Assembly (NCBI GenBank): GCA_050303435.1
Contig: JBNLBT010000046.1
Coordinates: forward strand, 1 to 24,512
Origin: JBNLBT01 sp050303435
GTDB taxonomy: Bacteria > Pseudomonadota > Gammaproteobacteria > Xanthomonadales > Marinicellaceae
Length of the DNA stretch: 24,512 bases
Direction: 5' to 3'
Positions 1 to 6,891 of this stretch are shown in pieces. Position numbers and translations under genes: made by a program. A model generated the notes under the pieces. The model was not told the origin of the DNA. It searched no databases and worked only from the letters and a program-made list of their open reading frames with translations. Position 1 is the first letter of the stretch; each line of letters starts with the position of its first letter.

Positions 1-335
1 GTTGGGTAATCTTTGATGAATTTCGTGATGTCGTCGTGCAGATTGATCCGGCCTTCTTCCACCAGTTTCAAAATGGCCGCAGCGGTGAACTGCTTGGTGA
101 TGGAGCCGATGCGAAAAATGTGCTCGGGGGTCATTTTCACATTGAGTTCCACATTGGCCATGCCGAAGGCCTTGCGATAAATGGTTTTGTCGTTTTTAAC
201 CACCAGAGCCACGCCACCGGGGCCTTTGGCATCAAACAATTCGTTGAGCAGTTCATCGATCTGTTTGCTGGTGGATTTGGCCTGGATCTGGAAACACAAT
301 CCAACGGTAAGAATGAGTGCGAGGAATTTTTTCAT
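1..335 (-). CDS. Beta-lactamase-family serine hydrolase, N-terminal part (cut by window edge)
   Basis: Reading the minus strand from the ATG at 335 gives 111 codons that stay open to the window edge, so the C-terminal part lies outside. The N-terminus is a signal peptide (MKKFLALILTVGLCFQIQA, cleavage near residue 19-20), so the product is exported. Residues 38-60 form the typical first beta strands of the family, and S78-I-T-K81 is the SxxK nucleophile motif, followed by the usual helix (QFTAAAILKLVEEG). This pattern is shared by class C beta-lactamases, DD-peptidases and related esterases. The YxN and KTG motifs are not in view, so drug hydrolysis cannot be claimed. There is no clear Shine-Dalgarno. 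A TATACT -10-like hexamer on the minus strand lies at 366-361. The gene is divergent from the DUF4345 gene. Alternative: any serine beta-lactamase-fold hydrolase. Confidence 0.85.
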   Translation of the reverse strand, partial: MKKFLALILTVGLCFQIQAKSTSKQIDELLNELFDAKGPGGVALVVKNDKTIYRKAFGMANVELNVKMTPEHIFRIGSITKQFTAAAILKLVEEGRINLHDDITKFIKDYP

Positions 336-611
336 GGTTCAGACAAGATTCAAAGTTGCAAGTATAGCCAAGCACGTGCACCCATTCCATGGCCACAAGT
401 CATCGCTGACCCAATCAATGGATGCAAAGAGCTTCTGTACAGATACACATGGATCAGAACGAATCAAATTTTAGCATTTAAGGACACACACCCTTCACGC
501 AGCCAAGGTTGTTCTTAATCAATGCCTGCACATGCACAGAAAGAGTCAAATTCTTCAATTCTTTCCTTCGCCTGGTTTATCATGTGTGTTCTTTCACATT
601 CCAGGTGCCAC

Positions 612-1019
612 ATGAAACGCTCACTGCAAATCACACTTGGCCTTCTCAGTTTGCTGCCGCTGACCTTCGGGCTGCTGGGCCTCATCTTGGGGGCGGGGCG
701 ATTTCTTCCAGAAGGTGTGGTCACGCCCGATCTCGACAGTCAATACCGCTTTCTCTCTGCCTGGTATTTGGCGCTCGCCGTCATCGCCTGGTGGATCATT
801 CCTAACATCGAACGCCACACCACGCTTTTCAGAATCATCTGTTGCGCGGTTTTTATCGGCGGCCTGGGCCGGCTCGCCGCGTGGTATTTCACCGGCGAGC
901 CTGAATCTCGCTTTGTATGGGTGATGTGTGCAGAACTGTTGTTCCCGCTGCTGATCCCATGGCAAAGTCTCGTCGCAAGACGTTTTGGTGGAGTTTCAGG
1001 ACAGGCGTCGGGTCACTGA
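612..1019 (+). CDS. DUF4345-type integral membrane protein
   Basis: A 135-residue, very hydrophobic protein with four likely membrane helices (about residues 5-28, 45-64, 74-92 and 102-125) and short loops. Composition and order of helices resemble the DUF4345 family, small inner-membrane proteins of unknown function, including the conserved DSQYRFLSAWY stretch that follows the first periplasmic loop. I chose the ATG at 612 because AGGTG sits six bases upstream and the protein then begins directly with the first helix. The frame is open further upstream, to 522, but that extension is polar and unlike the family. The stop is about 115 bases before the next gene, which appears to have its own promoter. 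The family assignment is from recognition, with no catalytic residues to check. Confidence 0.7.
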   Translation: MKRSLQITLGLLSLLPLTFGLLGLILGAGRFLPEGVVTPDLDSQYRFLSAWYLALAVIAWWIIPNIERHTTLFRIICCAVFIGGLGRLAAWYFTGEPESRFVWVMCAELLFPLLIPWQSLVARRFGGVSGQASGH

Positions 1020-1078
1020 ACGGCAGTTTCTTTGGGGATCTTCAGAACGGGGCGGTTGCATTGGCGGCGATTCAATTT

Positions 1079-1107
1079 TTGTAATTTCTCGATTCAGAAT
1101 TTATACT
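1079..1107 (+). promoter_or_regulatory. Sigma70-like promoter for the secreted HGFE-tail protein
   Basis: TTGTAA at 1079-1084 and TATACT at 1102-1107 are separated by 17 bases. Transcription would start near 1114, about 20 bases before the preferred start codon at 1135. This spacing and match suggest the gene is transcribed independently of the membrane protein gene upstream. Confidence 0.5.
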
Positions 1108-1134
1108 GGTTTGAAAAATGACGGGATGGATGAC

Positions 1135-1896
1135 ATGGGGAACCGGGTTATTGTTTGTGTGGTGATGGCATTGTGTGCATTTGATGCGCTGGCGCAGTGC
1201 AGTTTCAATGGTTTCTTCCATTCGGCTTTGAGTCTGGATGGCGGCCAGACCACCACGGCCGCCTGCGTGCAGGGCGGTGAATTCGTCAGTGTGCCTGTGG
1301 TGAGTGGTGAAACGTATCAGTTAAGCACCTGCAACAGTTCTTCGGGCGGGGATTCGCAACTGACTTTGTACAACAGCGACAACACCAGCGCCCCGATTGG
1401 CTACAACGACGATGACTGTGGCGCGTTTTCAACCGTTGCGTATGTGGCCACATTTACAGGCACGCTGTACACGCAAGTCAATGAGCACAATTGCACCACG
1501 TCCACCACCTGCTACACCCTGGATGCAACCTGCATGAGCTGTGGCGGTGCAGCCAACACGTGCAATTACCGGCTGAATTTGTTCGATGCGCTCAGCGATG
1601 GCTGGAATGGCGCCAGTATGGCCGTGGAGGTCAATGGAACGCCAACAAACAACTACACGCTCACCAACGGATTCAATGGAACATTCAGTTTCAGCACCAA
1701 CCCCGGTGATGTCATGGTGTTGTCTTTTAACAGCGGCAACTTTGATGATGAAATTTCCTATGATCTGTATCAATTGCCGGAACTCACCACGCCCTTGTTT
1801 TCCGCCGATTACAGCGCCGGGCCGGTGCTCACCGGGCCGGTGTTCGAAACCACCTGCAACATTGAAGTGCCGATTTTCAAGCACGGTTTTGAATAA
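1135..1896 (+). CDS. Secreted two-domain adhesin-like protein with C-terminal PIFKHGFE tail
   Basis: A 253-residue exported protein. Residues 1-20 are a signal peptide ending AxA before QC. Residues about 35-135 resemble the pre-peptidase/PPC-like beta domains common in secreted bacterial proteins (GGEFVSVPV, QLTLYNSDN, YNDDDCG, and a NCTT repeat). Residues about 145-235 resemble a small lectin-like domain with the hallmark FDALSDGWNGASM and a GD-x-M-x-L-SFNSG stretch. Many cysteines suggest disulfides outside the cytoplasm. The protein ends exactly with PIFKHGFE, nearly identical to the tail of the beta-helix protein at 16606-17694, although the two folds are unrelated. There is no C-terminal membrane helix. 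Start: the ATG at 1135 lies just after a GGATGG stretch; the ATG at 1126 is a possible alternative. Function is probably surface binding, by inference only. Confidence 0.75.
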   Translation: MGNRVIVCVVMALCAFDALAQCSFNGFFHSALSLDGGQTTTAACVQGGEFVSVPVVSGETYQLSTCNSSSGGDSQLTLYNSDNTSAPIGYNDDDCGAFSTVAYVATFTGTLYTQVNEHNCTTSTTCYTLDATCMSCGGAANTCNYRLNLFDALSDGWNGASMAVEVNGTPTNNYTLTNGFNGTFSFSTNPGDVMVLSFNSGNFDDEISYDLYQLPELTTPLFSADYSAGPVLTGPVFETTCNIEVPIFKHGFE

Positions 1897-1950
1897 GGCG
1901 GATTGCTGAGGCGCTGTTCAAGCCACCATGAATGATGTGAAATTTCCAAC

Positions 1951-2457
1951 ATGAACACCATCGAAACAGTGCTCGGCGACATCACGACCTCAGACTTTGA
2001 TGCCATCGTCAATGCAGCCAATCCAAGCCTGTTGGGCGGCGGAGGCGTGGATGGGGCCATTCACCGGGCCGCCGGTCCAAAGCTGTTGGAGGCCTGCCGC
2101 AAGATCAAACGCGTGGGCGGAGTGCGCTGTCCATTCGGCGCGGCGCGCATCACCCCGGCGGGCGATTTGCCCTGTCAGTTCGTGATCCATGCGGTGGGCC
2201 CCATCTACAGGAACGAGGACAACCCGGCCGCGCTGCTGGCCTCGGCGCATCAAAGCGCGTGTGAGTTGGCGATTGAAAACGGCTGTCGTTCGATTGCATT
2301 CCCGGCCATTTCATGTGGCGCGTATGGATACCCGCACGCAGAAGCGGCGCGCATTGCTGTTGCCACCTGCAGACAATACAGCCAGTTGAAAATCAGGTTC
2401 TATTTGATCAATCGCGATTTGCTTCTGGTTTTTCAAAAAGCCTGCGAAGGCGCCTGA
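1951..2457 (+). CDS. Macro-domain protein (O-acetyl-ADP-ribose deacetylase-like)
   Basis: A 168-residue single macro domain. Seen in order: VLGDIT (residues 7-12), IVNAANPSLLGGGGVDGAIHRAAG (residues 19-42, the ADP-ribose-binding loop with the NAAN and GGGGVDGAIH elements), the GxARITPAG strand, VIHAVGP, and the second loop SIAFPAISCGAYGYP. This is the arrangement of the YmdB/MacroD class, which removes acetyl groups from O-acetyl-ADP-ribose or ADP-ribose from acidic side chains. The protein is cytoplasmic. The asparagine and the aspartate of the active loop (N-AAN and GVD) are intact, so it is probably active. There is no obvious Shine-Dalgarno before the ATG. No DraG, sirtuin or toxin partner lies next to it, so its substrate is unknown. 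Confidence 0.95.
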   Translation: MNTIETVLGDITTSDFDAIVNAANPSLLGGGGVDGAIHRAAGPKLLEACRKIKRVGGVRCPFGAARITPAGDLPCQFVIHAVGPIYRNEDNPAALLASAHQSACELAIENGCRSIAFPAISCGAYGYPHAEAARIAVATCRQYSQLKIRFYLINRDLLLVFQKACEGA

Positions 2458-2826
2458 CGCAACGAGCCAATCAGCCCTGCCCACACCGCAGATCGCGCAT
2501 GATTTGATCCGTGGTGTGTGGTCTCACGGTCGGTTCTGCAGGCCGTTTCAATTTCTGCCAAGGCCGTTCATCTGCGGTGAAACACTGCAAAGCGTTGCGT
2601 ACGGACACCGCTCATTTCATTCCGCAGGGTGCCAAAACAGCGGCTGTCAGGGGTCTTTATACCGCGACTGCGAGTTGATCATCAAAATATACCTTGCATA
2701 ACATAGTATGTGTCGTTTATATTTAAACCTTGTAGTGCAAGGTATATTGCTCTGCGATGTTTCTGTCCTGAAACTCTTGTGAATCAACACACCGGCCGCA
2801 ATGGCTGTATGAACGAGGTATTGAAT
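2458..2826. other. Gene-free stretch between macro-domain and CPBP genes
   Basis: No convincing gene was found here; short open frames lack start signals and family likeness. The first two thirds (2458-2670) show nothing recognisable. The last part holds the inverted repeat and promoter described separately, then an untranslated leader of roughly 100 bases before the ribosome binding site at 2815-2818. Confidence 0.5.
2686..2748. promoter_or_regulatory. 13-bp perfect inverted repeat flanking a core promoter
   Basis: AATATACCTTGCA at 2686-2698 is exactly complementary to TGCAAGGTATATT at 2736-2748, with 37 bases between. A third copy of the core, ACCTTG at 2727-2732, can pair with CAAGGT at 2738-2743 instead, so two exclusive hairpins are possible. 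A -10-like TATATT lies at 2718-2723, with TTGCAT 18 bases upstream inside the left arm. Arm centres are about 50 bp apart, near five helical turns. It lies upstream of the CPBP gene starting at 2827. It could be a pair of operator sites, an RNA switch or a miniature element end. The repeat is certain; the role is not. Confidence 0.55.
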
Positions 2827-3519
2827 ATGCAAATGAAGAAAACTTTGCACCGGCTGTTGTGCAAACCGCACGCGGTTATTCTGGTGATGATTGTTGCGCC
2901 GATTTTGTCCATTGCGGACAGAAATTACGGTTATTTTTTTGGTCTGTTTGTGGCGCTGTTTTTGCTGTGGCAAAGCGGCTGGGATTGGGCCAAATTTGGC
3001 TTCGGCGAGAAGATTGCGCCGCGGACCGTGCTGTATGGACTGGTGCTGGCGGTGGCCATTTTCATTGCAGTGGACGTCTGCATTCAGCCATTTCTGGAAA
3101 TTTACTTGGGTGAAATCGACTTGAGTTCGCTGGACGACATTCGCGGAGATTTCGGTAATTATTTGATTCTGTTTGTGATCATGTGGGTGTTTGCTGCGTT
3201 CGGTGAAAATTTTCTGTTTCTTGGCTATTACATGAAGCACCTGGCTGAGTTCATGGGCAATTCGGACAAAGCCTGGCTCGCCTCCGCGATCATCCTCACG
3301 GTCTATTTTGGTGTGTCGCACAACTACCAGGGCACGGCCGGCGTCCTGGCTGTGGCATTGGCCAGCAGTGCTTTTTTTCTGACCTTTTACAAATTCAGAA
3401 CCCAACTGGCCCTGCTGGTGTTCGCGCACGGCTTTTACGACAGCATCGGGCTCACGCTGATATACTTCAACAAGGATCGGGTGTTCTTTGATCTGGTGTC
3501 GCAGGCGGTGAATGGCTGA
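2827..3519 (+). CDS. CPBP-family membrane protein with altered catalytic motif
   Basis: A 230-residue membrane protein with about six hydrophobic segments. It follows the CPBP (CAAX protease and bacteriocin-processing, Abi) layout. Motif 2 is intact (F161-GVS-H165) and motif 3 is intact (H201-GFY-D205). Motif 1, normally EExxxRG, reads E127-N-FLF-L132-G, so the second glutamate is asparagine and the arginine is leucine. Family members with intact motifs are intramembrane glutamic endopeptidases; loss of these residues suggests reduced activity or a non-catalytic role. Start: GAGG at 2815-2818 is eight bases before the ATG at 2827, while the in-frame ATG at 2809 lacks a site. It is one of three CPBP genes in this region. 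The promoter region contains an unusual inverted repeat. Confidence 0.75.
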   Translation: MQMKKTLHRLLCKPHAVILVMIVAPILSIADRNYGYFFGLFVALFLLWQSGWDWAKFGFGEKIAPRTVLYGLVLAVAIFIAVDVCIQPFLEIYLGEIDLSSLDDIRGDFGNYLILFVIMWVFAAFGENFLFLGYYMKHLAEFMGNSDKAWLASAIILTVYFGVSHNYQGTAGVLAVALASSAFFLTFYKFRTQLALLVFAHGFYDSIGLTLIYFNKDRVFFDLVSQAVNG

Positions 3520-3620
3520 TGCGCAGGCCAGCAGCGGGATGTGATTGCGCTGTCATCAGGCGCACATCGAAACTGGCACTGAGCCGTTGAACCCCACTCG
3601 CCAGAATCAACAGAAAAGAT

Positions 3621-3632
3621 GCATGCTACAAT
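3621..3632 (+). promoter_or_regulatory. Extended -10 promoter element GCATGCTACAAT (copy 1)
   Basis: GCATGCTA at 3621-3628 overlaps a TGC-TACAAT extended -10 (hexamer 3627-3632), 55 bases before the chosen start of the polysaccharide deacetylase gene. There is no good -35, as expected for an extended -10 promoter. The same octamer recurs before the next two genes. Confidence 0.5.
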
Positions 3633-3687
3633 CCTGATTTTGAAAAATCGATTTGCTGTTGAGCAGCGGACCCATTCGAGCAAATTC

Positions 3688-4581
3688 ATGCATTTTAAAA
3701 CTTGTTTGATCATGTCCCTTTTGGCGTGGGCATTGTGCTCAAAGGCTCAAAACATTGCCTTTTCATTTGACGATGGCTTCAATCCGAAGAGTCAGAAGTT
3801 GGCAGCGCAATGGAATGCCGCGCTTTTGAATGGCCTGGCCCAAGCCGACGTGAAAGCCGTTTTCTTTGCCACCGGCAGCAGGGTCAATGGTCCTGAGGGA
3901 CATTCTCTGGTCTCGGACTGGGGCAGCATGGGGCATGAAATTTCCAATCACACGTACAGTCATTTCAATCTGAATGCAGTGGCCTTGGCCGATTTCATCG
4001 CAGATGTTGAAAAGAATGAAGCTTTATTGAAGAATCAGCCCGCTTGGGTGAAAAGATTTCGTTTCCCATACTTGAAAGAAGGCCGCACCGCAGAAAAGCG
4101 CGATGGGTTCAGGCAATGGATGAGTGATCGTGGGTATGTATCCGGCGCCGTCAGTATTGATGCCAGTGATTGGTATTACAACAAGCGATATCTCAATTGG
4201 ATGGCCAGTCATCCAGCAGAAGATCCTGCCGCCTTTCGCAAGGCCTATCTGGATCATTTGTGGGACCGGGCTTCCTACTACGACGGAATATCGAATCGCA
4301 TCTTTAACCGCAGCATCAATCACGTCATTCTTCTGCACACCAATGCCATCAATGCGGCATTCATTGAAGATGTGGCCGCCATGTTTCGATCGAAAGGCTG
4401 GAACATTGTAGATCCGCATGAAGCTTACAGTGACCCGATCTATGCAACCGCACCCAATGTATTGCCGGCGGGGGAGAGCATACTCTGGGCGTTGGCAAAA
4501 CAACGTGAAATGCCTGATTTGAGATACCCGGCCGAGGATGCCCGATATGAAAAGCCCTTGTTGGATGCTCTGGGTTTGTAA
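3688..4581 (+). CDS. Exported polysaccharide deacetylase family protein
   Basis: A 297-residue NodB-type carbohydrate esterase, which removes N- or O-acetyl groups from polysaccharides such as peptidoglycan, chitin oligomers or exopolysaccharide. From the ATG at 3688 the first 20 residues form a signal peptide (hydrophobic LIMSLLAWALC, then SKA-Q), so it acts in the periplasm or outside. Motif 1 is SFDDG (residues 26-30, D29 being the usual metal/catalytic aspartate). Motif 2 is H88-TYS-H92, the two zinc-binding histidines. Motif 3 is RFRFPY near residue 126. The C-terminal LLHTN matches the family's late LxH motif. All catalytic elements are present. The frame is open to 3619, but that would put about 23 polar residues before the signal peptide. 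It is preceded by a GCATGCTA promoter. The substrate cannot be read from sequence. Confidence 0.88.
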   Translation: MHFKTCLIMSLLAWALCSKAQNIAFSFDDGFNPKSQKLAAQWNAALLNGLAQADVKAVFFATGSRVNGPEGHSLVSDWGSMGHEISNHTYSHFNLNAVALADFIADVEKNEALLKNQPAWVKRFRFPYLKEGRTAEKRDGFRQWMSDRGYVSGAVSIDASDWYYNKRYLNWMASHPAEDPAAFRKAYLDHLWDRASYYDGISNRIFNRSINHVILLHTNAINAAFIEDVAAMFRSKGWNIVDPHEAYSDPIYATAPNVLPAGESILWALAKQREMPDLRYPAEDARYEKPLLDALGL

Positions 4582-4677
4582 TCTTTCACCCTCACTGTCG
4601 TGAAATGAATCTGGCCGCGGTGTCTGTTCGGATTGACATGGTTTATTGACCACACCGTCTGAACCGACAACAATGCT

Positions 4678-4690
4678 GCATGCTAAAAAT
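4678..4690 (+). promoter_or_regulatory. Extended -10 promoter element GCATGCTAAAAAT (copy 2)
   Basis: GCATGCTA at 4678-4685 is followed by AAAAT, giving a TGC-TAAAAA extended -10; a second hexamer, TTTAAT, lies at 4690-4695. It is about 45 bases before the start codon of the CPBP gene at 4735. It is the second of three matching elements. Confidence 0.45.
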
Positions 4691-4734
4691 TTAATCTGCT
4701 TTCGCCGTAACAATGAAACCTTGGAGCCAAGCCA

Positions 4735-5478
4735 ATGAATAATCCAGGCGCAAATGATCCCAATGCATCGAATTCAGGCATGCTGAAGCCTTTCATTTTA
4801 ATCTATGCAGCGGCGATGGCCGCGCAGATGGTCGCTCTGGCGTTCGGCCGCATTGATCCGTCGCACAGCTTCGCAGACATCGCTTTGCCAAGTCTGCTGT
4901 TTCTCAGCGCAGTGACCATACCCGCCATCTGGGTGGGTCTGGTTTTGCGTTCTCGTGTTGGCTTTGCCTTGTGGCCGGGTTCAGGCGCTGCGTTGGGGTT
5001 TGTCAAGGCATCGGCCAGCGCGATCGCACTCGGGCTCATCGTTGGAGGCTTGATGTTGCTTGTGCGGCAGTACAGCCTGCCGCACCTGCCCCCGGAGATC
5101 CCCGCGTACGGCTTCAGGGGCGTGGCCGGCGGCCTCGCGGTTTCATTCGGCGCCGCCGTGGCGGAAGAGGTCTGGTTTCGGTTGGGCTTGATGACCCTGC
5201 TGGTGTGGTTGTTTACCCGGGCGTCTCAATCGCGTGAAGTGCCCCCACCGCTGGTCTGGACTGTGATTGTGATTTCATCGCTGGCCTTCGCGCTGATGCA
5301 CCTGCCTCAATTGCTGTCCTACGGCGCCGGCACCGGCTTCGCCATCAGCGGTACCATTCTCGGCAATCTGGTCGTCGGGCTGCTGTACGGCTGGTGTTAC
5401 TGGCGCCTGGGTTTGTCCTCCGCCGTTCTGGCGCATTTCTCGGTGGATCTGGTCATTCATGTGTTGTCGGCGATGTGA
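4735..5478 (+). CDS. CPBP family intramembrane glutamic endopeptidase
   Basis: A 247-residue inner-membrane protein with roughly seven to eight hydrophobic segments. All three CPBP/Abi motifs are intact: E144-E145-VWF-R149, F185-ALM-H189 and H234-FSV-D238. Characterised members cleave within membranes (for example CAAX prenyl proteases) or take part in bacteriocin maturation and self-immunity. Nothing here shows the substrate. Start: GGAG at 4723-4726 is eight bases before the ATG. It shares only the family motifs with the other two CPBP proteins in the window, so they are not recent duplicates. It lies between a polysaccharide deacetylase and an immunity-like gene that carry the same promoter element. 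Confidence 0.88.
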   Translation: MNNPGANDPNASNSGMLKPFILIYAAAMAAQMVALAFGRIDPSHSFADIALPSLLFLSAVTIPAIWVGLVLRSRVGFALWPGSGAALGFVKASASAIALGLIVGGLMLLVRQYSLPHLPPEIPAYGFRGVAGGLAVSFGAAVAEEVWFRLGLMTLLVWLFTRASQSREVPPPLVWTVIVISSLAFALMHLPQLLSYGAGTGFAISGTILGNLVVGLLYGWCYWRLGLSSAVLAHFSVDLVIHVLSAM

Positions 5479-5563
5479 ATTCTGGGCAAGGATTTCGAGT
5501 GAAGTTCACCTTGCATTGATTCGCCAGAGCCAAAACCTAAAAGCTGCTAAAAAGATCAGGGAT

Positions 5564-5575
5564 GCATGCTAATAT
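5564..5575 (+). promoter_or_regulatory. Extended -10 promoter element GCATGCTAATAT (copy 3)
   Basis: GCATGCTA at 5564-5571 is followed by ATAT, giving a TGC-TAATAT extended -10 (hexamer 5570-5575), 72 bases before the chosen start at 5648. Just upstream, ACCTTGCAT at 5508-5516 repeats the core of the inverted repeat found at 2691-2699. Confidence 0.45.
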
Positions 5576-5647
5576 CGTTGTGTTTTGAATGTTCACAAAT
5601 TCGTTGGCAGGCAGGTTCCAGGGCAGGTGCATTATTTTGATAAAAAC

Positions 5648-6121
5648 ATGAAACTTTCAGATCTGACAATCAATCAGGAAGGCATTGATTGGCAAAAGTG
5701 TTTGCAACACTGGGCTTGGCTTTTGCGGGAAATGCCAGAATTTAATGTGTGGATTGTCACGCGGTTTGCGGAAATTTTTGTGGTGAGCAAGGATGGGGAA
5801 ATCTGGTTTTTGAGCACCGCCAATGCCACTTTTAAGAAAATTGCCCATTCCAAGGAAGAGTTTGCAGCGTTCATTGATGATCGTCTCGACCACTATTTTA
5901 TGCCGGATGTGATCAGGCAACTGGAAAACAGCGGGATGCGGCTTAATAATAAAGAGTGCTATGGATTTCACCTGCCGTTGATTTTCGTCGAAGCCACTTT
6001 GGATGCGGACAATTTTAAGATCGCCCAAGTTGAGACATATCTCACAGGCCTGGGAGATCTGCTGGGGCGGTTGCAAAACATACAAGACGGTGAGCGGGTG
6101 ACCTTTGAAGTGAAATGGTGA
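5648..6121 (+). CDS. T6SS Tdi1-type immunity-like protein (DUF1851 family)
   Basis: A 157-residue soluble protein with no signal peptide. The pattern matches the Tdi1 C-terminal/DUF1851 family: an N-terminal W-rich region (HWAWLLREMPEFNVWIVTRFAEIFVV), a KDGEIWFL strand, KKIAHSKEEF, and the C-terminal signature CYGFHLPLIF followed by N122-FKIAQVETYL, then a glycine-rich turn and DGERV. In Agrobacterium, Tdi1 neutralises the T6SS DNase effector Tde1; relatives often occur as orphan immunity genes. No effector, VgrG or other T6SS gene is visible here. The ATG at 5648 is preferred over a TTG at 5585, since family homology begins near residue 12, but neither has a strong ribosome site. The gene is more AT-rich than its neighbours, which fits acquisition by transfer. 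Confidence 0.65.
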   Translation: MKLSDLTINQEGIDWQKCLQHWAWLLREMPEFNVWIVTRFAEIFVVSKDGEIWFLSTANATFKKIAHSKEEFAAFIDDRLDHYFMPDVIRQLENSGMRLNNKECYGFHLPLIFVEATLDADNFKIAQVETYLTGLGDLLGRLQNIQDGERVTFEVKW

Positions 6122-6172
6122 TTGAATGTGCAATCAAAAAAAGCTGGTCAGTTCAGTCATCCTGTCTTTTAG

Positions 6173-6201
6173 TTGGGTTTCCAGTACGGCCATGATGTAA
6201 T
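6173..6201 (+). promoter_or_regulatory. Sigma70-like promoter for the GNAT gene
   Basis: TTGGGT at 6173-6178 and TGTAAT at 6196-6201 are separated by 17 bases. The predicted start of transcription, near 6208, gives a leader of about 17 bases before the ATG at 6225. Confidence 0.4.
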
Positions 6202-6224
6202 TCAACCAGGCCTTTTACAGAGTC

Positions 6225-6773
6225 ATGAACATGAACATCAGAGAAGCGAACACAGAAGATTGGCATTCGATCTGGCCCATCTTTCATGAAATCGTCAAAG
6301 CCGGTGAAACCTATGGTTTTGATGTGGACACCCCGAAGGCACAGGCTGAGAAAATCTGGATGGAGATGCCCCGCAAGACCTTTGTTGCAGCAGAGGCCGG
6401 TGAGATTCTGGGCAGCTATTTTCTCAAGACCAATCAGGCCGGGCCGGGCAATCATGTGTGCAACTGCGGGTACATGGTTGCATCAACGGCGAGGGGTCGG
6501 GGTTTGGCCACTGCAATGTGTGAGCACTCGCAAGAGATGGCCGTGGCGCTTGGCTACAAAGCCATGCAATTCAATTTTGTCGCATCCAGCAACTCAGGCG
6601 CGGTTCGACTGTGGGGAAAACTCGGCTTTGAAACCGTTGGCCGTTTGCCCGGGGCATTCAAGCATCCGCACATGGGTTTTGTGGATGCCTTGGTCATGTA
6701 CAAATGGTTGCAAACAGAGCCGCCAAAGGCCTCGGACACGCTTGCTCAGCGCTCCGATGTGCTCAGCGCATGA
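6225..6773 (+). CDS. GNAT family N-acetyltransferase
   Basis: A 182-residue cytoplasmic acetyltransferase of the GNAT fold. Residues 4-30 are the first strand and helix (NIREANTEDWHSIWPIF). The central strand GSYFLKTNQ leads to the acetyl-CoA pyrophosphate loop ARGRGLATAM (Q/RxxGxG/A type), and NSGAVRLWGKLGFETVGRLPGAF is the typical strand 6 and helix region. The family moves an acetyl group from acetyl-CoA to an amine. This subtype resembles phosphinothricin/ribosomal-type enzymes, but its substrate is not readable. Two ATG codons, 6225 and 6231, are possible starts; no strong ribosome binding site distinguishes them. It is followed by about 118 bases before the TfoX-like gene. Confidence 0.88.
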   Translation: MNMNIREANTEDWHSIWPIFHEIVKAGETYGFDVDTPKAQAEKIWMEMPRKTFVAAEAGEILGSYFLKTNQAGPGNHVCNCGYMVASTARGRGLATAMCEHSQEMAVALGYKAMQFNFVASSNSGAVRLWGKLGFETVGRLPGAFKHPHMGFVDALVMYKWLQTEPPKASDTLAQRSDVLSA

Positions 6774-6891
6774 TTCATGGCATGGACGACCAACCCAGGG
6801 TTCACCAGGCGAGCCGAACACGGGCCTTCACGTTTTGCCGGCGCGGTCAAATGAACCATCAAGAACACATGCCAACCTATCCGGAATCAAA

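Noticed and set aside
2676..2686. TTGATCATCAA as a second FNR-type box
   Set aside because: Only one base separates the half-sites instead of four, so it does not fit the FNR spacing.
2647..3429. Minus-strand open frame opposite the first CPBP gene
   Set aside because: Product is H/Q/N-rich without domains; the plus strand has CPBP motifs and a good ribosome binding site.
6122..6145. TGATTG/CAATCA hairpin followed by seven A residues after the immunity-like gene
   Set aside because: On the plus strand the hairpin is followed by A, not T, so it is not an intrinsic terminator of the gene before it; no minus-strand gene needs it.
6286..6891. Extension of the TfoX-like frame upstream across the GNAT gene
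   Set aside because: The upstream product is R/W/C-rich out-of-frame translation of the GNAT gene; the domain begins at 6892.
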